A stretch of 23,901 nucleotides of DNA from JBBTVP01 sp038063175 (GCA_038063175.1 JBBTVP010000072.1:1-23901), one strand, 5' to 3'. Shown: positions 15,265-22,929, counted from the first letter of the stretch. Notes: a model not told the origin generated them from the sequence alone. Program-made: numbers and translations.

Positions 15265-16325
15265 ATTCCCCAACTATTCAGATCTGCGGAAGAAATATCG
15301 GGCGGGAACACCCGCCGTTTGTCATTGCGGAAATCGGCATTAACCACGAGGGAAGTATTGAAAAAGCGAAACGGTTGATAGCGGACGCGCACCGGAGCGG
15401 TGCCGAGTGCGTTAAATTCCAGGCGCATGTACTCGAAGACGAAATGGTTCCCGCCGCAAAATCAGTGATTCCCGGCAACGCCAAGGAATCAATCTGGGAC
15501 ATTATGGAGCGTGCCGCGCTTTCTGAAAAAGAGGATCAAGAACTGAAACGATACGTGGAGAATTTGGGGATGGTATATCTCTCAACCCCATTTTCGAGAG
15601 CTGCGGCAGATCGCTTGGAGCGGATGGGAGTCGCTGCCTACAAAATAGGATCGGGCGAGTGCAATAATTATCCGTTGGTTGAACACATCGCGTCATTCGG
15701 GAAGCCGGTGCTTATGAGCACCGGCATGAATGATATTGCATCCATCGCGAAAAGCGTTGCCATACTCCGTGCCCGCCAGATACCCTTTGCGTTGCTTCAT
15801 GCTACGTCGCTGTATCCTACGCCATACCACCTCGTGCGACTTGGCGCGCTCAAAGAATTACAGGAAGCATTCCCCGATGCGGTCATCGGCTTGAGCGATC
15901 ATTCATTGGGAAACTACACGTGCTTTGGGGCGGTTCCGCTCGGCGCCTCCATTCTTGAGAAACATTTTACTTCAGATAAGAGCTGGCCTGGTCCCGACGT
16001 TCCTATCTCCATTGACCCAGAAGAATTGCAAGGCCTTATTGGAGGATCACGAGCAATCCATACCGCGCTCGGCGGCACGAAGCGCGTGCTCTCCGAAGAA
16101 CAGCCAACCATCGATTTCGCCTATGCATGCGTGGTTGCTATCAAGGATATAGAGAAGGGAGAGCTGCTCACTAAGGAAAATATCTGGGTGAAGCGGCCGG
16201 GCACGGGAGAAATTAAGGCCGCTGATTATGAAAAGGTTCTCGGGAAGGTTGCGAAGCGACGCATATTGAACAATGCGCAGATTTCCTGGGGCGAGATAGA
16301 GGCGGGCGAGGTGCGCGAAAATTAA
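15261..16325 (+). CDS. neuB: Nonulosonic acid synthase, NeuB (copy 1, canonical)
   Basis: 354 residues with an N-terminal TIM-barrel NeuB domain (about 1-280) and a C-terminal SAF/antifreeze-like domain (about 285-350, with AIKDIEKGELLTKENIWVKR). FVIAEIGINHEG is the canonical PEP-binding start. VKFQAH, STPFSRAAADRLE, YKIGSGE and HATSLYPTPYHLV are standard. Both metal-ligand histidines are present: His214 in LSDHSLG and His235 in EKHFT (His215 and His236 in N. meningitidis NeuB). PGPDVPISIDPEEL agrees with that enzyme's PGPDI region. It condenses PEP with ManNAc (or the legionaminic acid precursor) to a nine-carbon 2-keto acid. With the overlapping neuC and upstream neuA it makes a complete pathway from the UDP-sugar to the CMP-acid sugar. 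Confidence 0.94.
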   Translation: MNSPTIQICGRNIGREHPPFVIAEIGINHEGSIEKAKRLIADAHRSGAECVKFQAHVLEDEMVPAAKSVIPGNAKESIWDIMERAALSEKEDQELKRYVENLGMVYLSTPFSRAAADRLERMGVAAYKIGSGECNNYPLVEHIASFGKPVLMSTGMNDIASIAKSVAILRARQIPFALLHATSLYPTPYHLVRLGALKELQEAFPDAVIGLSDHSLGNYTCFGAVPLGASILEKHFTSDKSWPGPDVPISIDPEELQGLIGGSRAIHTALGGTKRVLSEEQPTIDFAYACVVAIKDIEKGELLTKENIWVKRPGTGEIKAADYEKVLGKVAKRRILNNAQISWGEIEAGEVREN

Positions 16326-16343
16326 GGGAAAGAGACACCGCTT

Positions 16344-17300
16344 TCATGATTTTCGGAGGTGCGCATTGAGCTTCTGTGCCATAAAAATATCCGTCGCTTC
16401 CCTCGATTCATGCGTCATGCCGCCGATGTGCGGCACAATGATGCAATTCCGGTGCGTTTTTGCGTATTCAACAAGCGGATGTTTTTTAAATTCTTCGTCA
16501 AACCACAATTCATCCGCGAGTACATCGGTTCCGTAGCCGGCTATGGTTCTCTTTTTGAGCGCGGTGAGGACGTTGCGTTCGTTCACCACTTCACGTATAG
16601 CGGTGTTCACAAGGTACGCGCCCCGTTTCATTTTGGAAAACGCTTCGGTGTTAAACATGTGTTTCGTGTCATCTTGCAAATGTACATGGATTGAAATGAC
16701 ATCGCTCTTTTTGAGTAGCGTGTTGAAATTGACTTTGGCGACACCGTGCGCGACAAATGTCTTTTTGGGTGTCGGGGGGCTATAAGCGATGACGTTCATG
16801 TTGAAAGCCTTGCCATACCGCGCCATCCATGTGCCAAGCCTCCCCAAGCCGACAATGCCAAGTGTTTTCCCGTAGAGATTGTGTCCCCGAAAGTGTTCTC
16901 TTCGCCAATGATAGTTCTTCACATCATCAAACGCCCACGGCGTGAAACGGCAAAGATCGATCATGAGCCCGACTGCCATCTCCGCGGTGCCGGTAATGGT
17001 GTTCAGGAAATCAATTTCCTTCGTGAGCGAGAGCACGGCGATGCCGCTTTCTTTGGCATACGCAAGATCAATGTGATCAAGATTAGTGGTTGCGGTTACT
17101 ATGACCTTCAACTTTTTTGCTCTCTCCAAAACATCGCGATTCAGTTCGGGATATAACCCCATGAAAATAACATCATATTGATTGATGATTTTTTTGATCT
17201 CGGGCTGCGTTACTTCCCGATAATCTACCGCACCGAGATTCTCCAAGACACGCGCCGCATAAGGGGTGAAATTTTTGCCGAAGACATTGAGTATCTTCAT
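16344..17300 (-). CDS. D-isomer-specific 2-hydroxyacid dehydrogenase (copy 3, atypical)
   Basis: 318 residues, a paralogue of copy 2. The Rossmann motif GIVGLGRLG (about 148-156), Glu264 (DVLADE) and His291 (VPHIGG) are present. Two functional positions differ. The catalytic Arg of the NTxRG motif is Ile235, with Arg236 one place later (NTAIREVV). The acidic residue after beta-2 is Ser (AYSPP, versus GYDP in copy 2), a change that in this fold is often linked with NADP preference. The gene is convergent with neuB (18-nt gap, no terminator seen) and divergent from asnB. The 182-nt upstream spacer 17301-17482 has an imperfect TTGGTT/TATACG pair on the minus strand (19-nt spacing), a weak promoter candidate. 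The enzyme may have altered or reduced activity. Confidence 0.87.
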   Translation of the reverse strand: MKILNVFGKNFTPYAARVLENLGAVDYREVTQPEIKKIINQYDVIFMGLYPELNRDVLERAKKLKVIVTATTNLDHIDLAYAKESGIAVLSLTKEIDFLNTITGTAEMAVGLMIDLCRFTPWAFDDVKNYHWRREHFRGHNLYGKTLGIVGLGRLGTWMARYGKAFNMNVIAYSPPTPKKTFVAHGVAKVNFNTLLKKSDVISIHVHLQDDTKHMFNTEAFSKMKRGAYLVNTAIREVVNERNVLTALKKRTIAGYGTDVLADELWFDEEFKKHPLVEYAKTHRNCIIVPHIGGMTHESREATDIFMAQKLNAHLRKS

Positions 17301-17482
17301 GGGGAAAAAAGAAGAGATTCGTATAGTCTGCGTGGACAGTATATAACCAAGTATACCCTTTTCCTTGTTTACTGAAAGAACAGCCTGTAAAGGAAGACCG
17401 TGAACTTCGCGTATTTCAGGACCGATGGGAAATTATGCGAGCGAGTACTCAATATTTTAATCTCTAATCATTATTTACTAAT

Positions 17483-19231
17483 ATGTGCGGCATCATTGGC
17501 GTTGCGGGCAATATCCCCAAAGAATCAAAAGCGATCGAAGCGCGAGACGCGATGCGACATCGTGGTCCGGATGACGCAGGTATTTTTTATGATAAAAAAA
17601 ACGGAATCATGCTTGGATTCCGTCGGCTTTCAATCATCGATCTTACAAGCGGCGGCCACCAACCAATGGCGTCGAACGATAAGCGTTTCACGATTATTTT
17701 CAACGGAGAAATTTACAATTACATCGAATTGAAAGAAGAGTTGAAAGGTTCATACGATTTTAAAACACAATCAGACACCGAAGTGCTCCTTGCCGCCTAT
17801 GTGAAGTGGGGAGAGCAGTGCCTCGATAGGTTAAACGGAATGTTCTCATTCGCGATTTGGGACGCGTTGGGCCATGTGCTCTTCGCCGCTCGAGACCGCG
17901 TAGGGGAAAAACCATTCTATTATCACCATGACCCAAAAACCGGCACGCTTTCGTTCGCTTCAGAAATCAAAGCGCTTCTAAAGCTCGGCGTGCCAGTTTC
18001 CCCGAACGAAGACATGATTCTGGATTATCTCGCCTATGGTTTTTACCACCACACCGAGCAAACGTTTTTTAAGAATATACAAGAATTGCGGGGCGGCCAC
18101 TTTTTAATAAAAAAGGGTAGTGACATTACCATAAAAAGATATTGGGATTTAGCGAATATTGCTGATCGTCCGAGGGACATTGGCGAAAAAGAGGCAATAC
18201 ATACCCTCCGCGAGCTGGTCGCGGATTCAATAACACTTCGCTTCAGAAGCGACGTGCCCGTGGGAATTAATCTTTCGAGTGGCCTTGATTCGAACTCTCT
18301 TCTCTATTACGCAAAGAAAGTTACGGGGCACAACCCCGAGATGTTTTCAATGTGTATGGCAGATGCGAAATATAACGAATGCGCAATCATCATCGATCTT
18401 TTAAATAACGATGAAAAAAAACGCTGGCACACGTCATACTTAACCCCCGACCAGGTTTTTCAAGGCGCGGAGATGATGAACACGATCCAAGATCAACCGT
18501 TCGGTGGAATTCCAACCACCATGTACGCCGGCATGAACGAAGTTGCGAAAAAAGAAGGCGTCACCGTGCTCCTTGAAGGGCAAGGCGTCGATGAAATTCT
18601 TGCAGGTTACAAATACTACATTCCCGAATACGAAAAAGATCTAAGGGGCGGCAACAGTTCTTCAGTGGGAATGAGTCAGGATATGTCCAAGCTCATAGGG
18701 AAAGATGTGGTAAGTGAAAAATTTATGTGGTTGAAAAAAACGCCCGAATTCAAAGAACCCTTCGCATCACACCTCTTGAATGCGCAGTATCGCGACATCT
18801 ATCACACGAAACTCCCGCGCGTGCTCCACTTTAATGACCACGTGAGCATGGCGTACAGCCGCGAATTACGTCTTCCGTTTTTAGATCACCGGATCATCGA
18901 GTTTTGTTTCTTTTTGCCCCCGGAATTGAAAATCAGAAACGGCACGCAGAAATTTTTGATGCGAGAAGCAATGAAAGACGTTCTCCCGGCGGTAGTCCAA
19001 GAAAAACAAAAAGTTGCCTTCGGCGCGGTGCAGAATGACTGGCTCAAAGAATACTTCAGAAAAGAAGTCTATGAGCTTCTTGATTCTCCTTCGTTTCAAG
19101 CCCGGCCTTTTTGGGATCAAAAAAAGCTTCGTGAAAGAGTCGATCGCTTCTATGCAGGGGAAGGGAACAATTCGTTTTTCATTTGGCAGTGTATTAATCT
19201 CGAGCTATGGTTTCGGGCGTTCATAGACTAA
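17483..19231 (+). CDS. asnB: Asparagine synthase (glutamine-hydrolysing) family amidotransferase
   Basis: 582 residues with both AsnB domains. The N-terminal class II glutaminase begins MCGIIG with nucleophile Cys2, which fixes the start, and has RRLSIID, FNGEIYNY and the SDTE loop (Asp98). The C-terminal ATP-pyrophosphatase domain has LSSGLDSNS (264-272; one Gly of SGG-x-DS is Ser), LEGQGVDEILAGY and ELRLPFLDH. Glutamine-derived ammonia is channelled to an adenylylated carboxylate. In glycan clusters such enzymes often amidate a sugar uronic or nonulosonic acid carboxylate instead of making asparagine; which applies here cannot be seen. No clear RBS precedes the ATG. The cupin-like gene follows 30 nt downstream, and the plus-strand spacer before the gene lacks a convincing promoter. 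Confidence 0.9.
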   Translation: MCGIIGVAGNIPKESKAIEARDAMRHRGPDDAGIFYDKKNGIMLGFRRLSIIDLTSGGHQPMASNDKRFTIIFNGEIYNYIELKEELKGSYDFKTQSDTEVLLAAYVKWGEQCLDRLNGMFSFAIWDALGHVLFAARDRVGEKPFYYHHDPKTGTLSFASEIKALLKLGVPVSPNEDMILDYLAYGFYHHTEQTFFKNIQELRGGHFLIKKGSDITIKRYWDLANIADRPRDIGEKEAIHTLRELVADSITLRFRSDVPVGINLSSGLDSNSLLYYAKKVTGHNPEMFSMCMADAKYNECAIIIDLLNNDEKKRWHTSYLTPDQVFQGAEMMNTIQDQPFGGIPTTMYAGMNEVAKKEGVTVLLEGQGVDEILAGYKYYIPEYEKDLRGGNSSSVGMSQDMSKLIGKDVVSEKFMWLKKTPEFKEPFASHLLNAQYRDIYHTKLPRVLHFNDHVSMAYSRELRLPFLDHRIIEFCFFLPPELKIRNGTQKFLMREAMKDVLPAVVQEKQKVAFGAVQNDWLKEYFRKEVYELLDSPSFQARPFWDQKKLRERVDRFYAGEGNNSFFIWQCINLELWFRAFID

Positions 19232-19261
19232 AATAGGAATATAGACAAGAAGGAACAATCC

Positions 19262-19690
19262 ATGAAGGCAGTATTCGTCCCCAAAAAGATCATCGACGAA
19301 GCGCTTCTTACTCCGCCCGTAGCAGGCAAGCATCCGCTTGCTGTCTTCAAGGCGTATCTCGAAACGCAAGGCGTCCCCGTGGGGACGATCGATATCCTCG
19401 AGAACCACGAGGTGGGAAGGTTTGAGAACATGACAGAGATTCACGACCGCGCGGCGGATCTCTGGATTGGCATTTCCGGGGAAATTACATTTGTGGTTGG
19501 TGGCGAAGTCATTGACTTGAAGCCGCATCCACAAGGAAAGCCAAACGAATGGAGGGGGAAGGAAATCAAGAATGGCACGGAATACGCGGTTGGTCCGTAC
19601 GAAGTACTCTACATCCCGGGAGGCGTGCCTCACACCCACTTCGGGAACGGACGTCTTTTTATCATAAAAATCCCAAACCTCAAAAATTGA
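19262..19690 (+). CDS. Small beta-barrel protein, YhcH/YjgK-like or cupin
   Basis: 142 residues. EIHDRAADLWIGISGE (59-74) resembles the ELH-x5-DI-x4-GEE core of the YhcH/YjgK/YiaL family. GPYEVLYIPGGVPHTHFGN (111-129) fits both the cupin motif 2 pattern (PxGxxH) and the family's C-terminal PxxxH segment; RLFIIKIP then ends the barrel as in YhcH. His61, His124 and His126 could bind a metal. E. coli YhcH (NanQ) lies in the sialic acid operon and acts on N-acetylneuraminate anomers, so a small sugar-acid role near two NeuB genes is plausible (inference). A plain cupin is the alternative. A good RBS (AAGGA, about 7 nt before the ATG) fixes the start. It probably shares the asnB transcript. Confidence 0.7.
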   Translation: MKAVFVPKKIIDEALLTPPVAGKHPLAVFKAYLETQGVPVGTIDILENHEVGRFENMTEIHDRAADLWIGISGEITFVVGGEVIDLKPHPQGKPNEWRGKEIKNGTEYAVGPYEVLYIPGGVPHTHFGNGRLFIIKIPNLKN

Positions 19691-19715
19691 CGTTTGTTCG
19701 GGCTTGGGTTAATAT
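19687..19715 (+). promoter_or_regulatory. Sigma70-type promoter of the GC-rich gene at 19795
   Basis: A -35 box TTGACG (19687-19692, five of six consensus bases) is followed by a 17-nt spacer and a -10 box TAATAT (19710-19715, four of six). It overlaps the stop codon of the cupin-like gene and leaves a leader of about 70 nt. That leader holds an imperfect hairpin, CGACGCGTA-ACG-TGCGTGTCG (19733-19753), with no T tract. Confidence 0.6.
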
Positions 19716-19794
19716 CCAGATTGCCAAATAATCGACGCGTAACGTGCGTGTCGAGAGGCAACCGTTCTTTCCCTTCAGAAAAAAGGAATCATCC

Positions 19795-20811
19795 ATGCCC
19801 GAAACAATAATCGCATTGGACCCCGCTTCTTCGGACGAAGAGCTCATCGAGACCATCGTCGCCTGGCCCGACGGTACGAACGTCGGTAAGGACGCCGATG
19901 GGCTCGCGGCGACGCTCTTGACTGGCAAACCCGAAGTGCGGAATCCCAGCCGCTACGCCGGCATTTTCGACGGCGTGGCAAGGCATCCCAGGGCTACGCC
20001 GTGGATCAAGCTCATGGCGCAGAGCGAATCCGTGAACGGGCGTCGGCGGTTGCCGGGCGCGAACATGGAGGCGTTGAGCGCCGAGTTGAATGGCATCTTG
20101 ACCGATGCCGAGCGCGAGCTCGAGCCCGGGAAGGCGAAGCACGTCTTCCTCGGGAGTGGCTTCTACAACGCGGCGATCGTCTGTCGTGGCCTCCGTCGTT
20201 ACCGCGACGAGGAAGCGATGCAGCGTCGCGCCGCGGCGTACTGCGCGCTCGCCGAAGACTGGGCGGGTCACGATACGGACATGTTCGCCGCGCAGGTCGG
20301 CGCCGTGTCTCACGCGTTCGTGGCGCACGAGGCGGCGATCGAGTCGAGCATCAAGGCGCTCATCGCCGTTCGTGACTTCATCAAGGAACAGCGCTACCCC
20401 CTGTCGAAGTGGATGGTGAACAACGGTTCGCAACACATTGCCTGGTCAATCATGATGGCCGACATCATGGGCGCGCTCGACGACCTCAAGCTCGACGAGT
20501 GCGGAGACGACTTCGCCGAAGCGAAGAAGATCGGCCTGGCTCCTTGGGTGCCCGTGTGGGAAGCGTGGGGTAGCTACTGCGACGACGACTACGACACCGT
20601 CATCGCTACCGAGCCGAGCAAGGCTCCGTCGTCCTCGAACGCGAACGCAGACCTCACGTTGAAGATCCTCATCGCTCTCGCGCGTGAGAAGCGTGACGAC
20701 GATGGCGATGTCGAGGAAGCCCAGAAGCTCCTTGAAGCCGTCGTGAACCACCAAGGTTCGGATGGTGGGATTCCGATCACGGTCGCGAAGCATCTCCTCG
20801 CGCACCCCTGA
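19795..20811 (+). CDS. Hypothetical protein, GC-rich stand-alone gene
   Basis: 338 residues from the ATG at 19795, preceded by AAGGAA six bases upstream; an in-frame GTG at 19744 lies before the RBS and is rejected. I recognise no family. The protein looks soluble and mostly helical, acidic, and rich in Ala and Asp, with no signal peptide or membrane segment. The N-terminal part has SSDEELIETIVAWPDGTNVGKDADG (split at PDG); the middle has GSGFYNAAIVCRGLRRYRDEE and a long run of helices around residues 140-200 with NNGSQHIAWSIMMADIMGAL; the C-terminus has LLEAVVNHQGSDGG. Codons are strongly G/C-ended, unlike the neighbours. Its own promoter, RBS and strong terminator make it a self-contained unit, as with the gene at 4202-4636. 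Horizontal acquisition is likely but not proven. Confidence 0.8.
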   Translation: MPETIIALDPASSDEELIETIVAWPDGTNVGKDADGLAATLLTGKPEVRNPSRYAGIFDGVARHPRATPWIKLMAQSESVNGRRRLPGANMEALSAELNGILTDAERELEPGKAKHVFLGSGFYNAAIVCRGLRRYRDEEAMQRRAAAYCALAEDWAGHDTDMFAAQVGAVSHAFVAHEAAIESSIKALIAVRDFIKEQRYPLSKWMVNNGSQHIAWSIMMADIMGALDDLKLDECGDDFAEAKKIGLAPWVPVWEAWGSYCDDDYDTVIATEPSKAPSSSNANADLTLKILIALAREKRDDDGDVEEAQKLLEAVVNHQGSDGGIPITVAKHLLAHP

Positions 20812-20838
20812 ATCTGTCTCTTCGAGAGACAACGCAAC

Positions 20839-20874
20839 GGCTCGCGACCTAACGGTCGCGAGCCATTTTCTTTT
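20839..20874 (+). terminator. Rho-independent terminator
   Basis: A perfect 11-bp stem, GGCTCGCGACC (20839-20849) and GGTCGCGAGCC (20854-20864), has the loop TAAC and is followed by ATTTTCTTTT. It lies 27 nt after the stop of the GC-rich hypothetical gene and insulates the EamA gene, which starts only 16 nt beyond the T tract. Confidence 0.92.
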
Positions 20875-20890
20875 AGTGTACGATCAATTG

Positions 20891-21775
20891 ATGAGTGCAA
20901 CACTTATCTTTCTCTTATTTATGATTCCGGGGACTGTATTCCTCGGGATAAACGACACGCTTGTGCGTCGGGTGTTGCGTGAGGGGAAAGTAAATGAGCA
21001 ATTACTGCTCGGTCTTGAATTTTTAGGAGTTGGACTCTTAATGGCGATTCCGATTTTCATTTTTGGCGTTCCGGAATTAAAACCGGGATTTTGGGTTGCG
21101 GCGTTGGGTACTGCAGGGTTAAACGTATTCGGACAATGGGCGTGGTATGCGGCATTCCGAAAAGAAGAAGCTTCGCTTATCTCGCCGCTTCGACTTCTCA
21201 CGCCCCCGCTCGTTATCCTTACAGGTTATATATTACTTAAGGAAACGTTGACGTTAGGTGGAGTTTTGGGAATCATGACTACTGTTCTTGGTCTCTGGAT
21301 GCTTGTTCAGGGTGAGGCAAAAACCTCAAGCCAAAGATTTATGGACATCCTTAAAAAACCAGGAGTTCTTTTAGGAATCGGCGGGGCAATCTCGTTTGCG
21401 TTATCGCTTCCGCTCGACAAAAAAGCAGTTGTGACCTCTTCGGCTCCTTTCATGCTTCTTATTACCGGCACTGTGCTTGGAATCACGAGCATCATTATCG
21501 CGCTTACCAGAACTCGAGGACGTTTCGAGCTTGACTTTGGGAAAAACTGGAAATTTTTTCTTACTATTCTTTTTGTTCATGGCGCGGGAAGCTATCTTAC
21601 GGTATCGGCGTTGAATTATGCGCTCGTTGCGTACGCTGCAAGCGTGAAACGCCTTTGGTCATTCTGGGCAGTTCTTTTTTCAGGTAAATTCTTGGATGAA
21701 AAAAATATCGGCAAAAAGCTTCTCGCAACCATCATCATGCTCGCGGGCATTGCGGTAACTCTCATCCTCGGTTGA
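20891..21775 (+). CDS. EamA/DMT-family transporter
   Basis: 294 residues with about ten hydrophobic helices in two repeats of five. The first repeat runs from LIFLLFMIPGTVFLGINDTL to VLGIMTTVLGLWMLV, and the second from GVLLGIGGAISFALSLPLDK to LLATIIMLAGIAVTLIL. AWYAAFRKEEASLISPLRLLTPPLVILTGYILLKE is the EamA signature region at the end of the first half. It is the only multi-pass membrane protein in the window. DMT proteins move metabolites such as amino acids, nucleotide sugars or lipid-linked sugars (the ArnE/ArnF type); the substrate here is unknown. The ATG at 20891 is chosen since it starts the first helix. No clear RBS or promoter fits the 16 nt behind the terminator. Its stop overlaps the neuB copy 2 start (TGATG), so the two are coupled. 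Confidence 0.85.
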   Translation: MSATLIFLLFMIPGTVFLGINDTLVRRVLREGKVNEQLLLGLEFLGVGLLMAIPIFIFGVPELKPGFWVAALGTAGLNVFGQWAWYAAFRKEEASLISPLRLLTPPLVILTGYILLKETLTLGGVLGIMTTVLGLWMLVQGEAKTSSQRFMDILKKPGVLLGIGGAISFALSLPLDKKAVVTSSAPFMLLITGTVLGITSIIIALTRTRGRFELDFGKNWKFFLTILFVHGAGSYLTVSALNYALVAYAASVKRLWSFWAVLFSGKFLDEKNIGKKLLATIIMLAGIAVTLILG

Positions 21776-22923
21776 TGGTTGTAGATGGTATGGAGTCACA
21801 GGCGATGCACCAAATTTGGGAGAAAATTCAAAAAGGAGTTTTTGTAATCGCCGAAGCCGGAAAGAATTTTATTCAAACCGAAGAGGATCGGCCTGTTTCC
21901 GAATACCTAAAAAACGCAAAGGGGCTTGTGGATGCGGCGAAGGTCGCGGGCGCGGATGCGATCAAGTTTCAAACCCACAACGTCGAAGATGAGCAGTTGA
22001 ACATCGAAATCATCTCGCCGCACTTCAAGGGCGCGGATCGGTACAGATGGCTTACGAGGAATACAAATGCAACTCCTGTCGAAGAATTTTGGAAGCCACT
22101 TAAAAAGTATTGCGAGGAAATCGGAATTATCTTTATGTCGACGCCCATGAGTCGCGGAGCGGCGCTCCGCCTCGCGGAAGTGGGGGTGCCAGTTTGGAAA
22201 ATCGGTTCGGGCGACATGTTGGATTTCGTCGCAATGGACTTCATGCGCTCTCAACCGGAACCGATTATCATGTCGTCCGGCATGAGCACGTTCGAGGAAG
22301 TGGAACTTGGATTTCGCTTTCTGCAGAAAAAGAATTCCCGCGTTGCACTCATGCATGCATTTTCGAAGTATCCAGGGGCTCCCGAGGAGGCGAATTTAGG
22401 AACGATCGATTTCTATCGCGAAAGATTTTCGGGAACTCCGATCGGATTCTCCGAAAACTCGATCGGTTGGGAGCCGTCAGCGATCGCCGCGGCAATGGGA
22501 GTTACGATGATCGAAAAACATTTTACGATTTCTCGGGGTTTCTGGGGGGCTGATCATAAGGTATCATCAACACGGGAAGAATTCGGAGAAATGGTGAACG
22601 CAATACGGACGATCGAGCGAGATCCGAAGGAAAAATCTCGTTGGCTCGCGCATCCGAAATTCAATGCAATCTATGGGAAAAAAGAAAAAGTGTTACGGAA
22701 AGATGAAGAAGCATTTCGTCCGATTTTCAGGAAGTCGCTTATTGCGGGAACTGATATTCCGAAAGGGGCAGTTATAATGCCGGAAATGGTCTATGCCATG
22801 CGCCCCCAAAAATATTCAGACGGACTCCCTTCCGAGCAATATGAGCGCGTGGTGGGGAAGCGCGCAGCCCGAGATCTGAATCGTTTTGATCCAATCACCC
22901 ATGACGTGGTGAATGTTGTATAA
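21775..22923 (+). CDS. NeuB-family synthase (copy 2, divergent active site)
   Basis: 382 residues from the ATG at 21775, which overlaps the transporter stop as TGATG; ATGs at 21790 and 21805 are alternatives. The NeuB barrel is recognisable: FVIAEAGKN, IKFQTHNVEDEQL, STPMSRGAALRLAEVGVPVW, KIGSGDMLDF, HAFSKYPGAPEEANL and IEKHFT. The C-terminal SAF domain follows (RKSLIAGTDIPKGAVI, then RVVGKRAARDL). Two active-site regions deviate. The INHEG of copy 1 is KNFIQTEEDRP, with an insertion, and the DHS that carries the first metal ligand is ENS (Asn228). The second ligand, His249, is kept. It may condense PEP with a different sugar, work differently with metal, or be inactive. Coupling to a transporter is unusual for neuB. 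Confidence 0.88.
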   Translation: MVVDGMESQAMHQIWEKIQKGVFVIAEAGKNFIQTEEDRPVSEYLKNAKGLVDAAKVAGADAIKFQTHNVEDEQLNIEIISPHFKGADRYRWLTRNTNATPVEEFWKPLKKYCEEIGIIFMSTPMSRGAALRLAEVGVPVWKIGSGDMLDFVAMDFMRSQPEPIIMSSGMSTFEEVELGFRFLQKKNSRVALMHAFSKYPGAPEEANLGTIDFYRERFSGTPIGFSENSIGWEPSAIAAAMGVTMIEKHFTISRGFWGADHKVSSTREEFGEMVNAIRTIERDPKEKSRWLAHPKFNAIYGKKEKVLRKDEEAFRPIFRKSLIAGTDIPKGAVIMPEMVYAMRPQKYSDGLPSEQYERVVGKRAARDLNRFDPITHDVVNVV

Positions 22924-22929
22924 CTAGCA

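Noticed and set aside
17335..17360. GTATA/TATAC inverted repeat in the spacer upstream of asnB
   Set aside because: Only five base pairs in AT-rich DNA and not placed on a convincing promoter.
19733..19753. Imperfect hairpin after the cupin-like gene as a terminator
   Set aside because: It has two wobble pairs and no following T tract, and lies downstream of the promoter for the next gene, so it is more likely part of that leader.
19789..20436. Long open frames on the minus strand and other plus frames across the GC-rich gene at 19795-20811
   Set aside because: GC-rich coding sequence produces long spurious frames. These are Arg- and His-rich, have no ribosome site and oppose the promoter and terminator signals.
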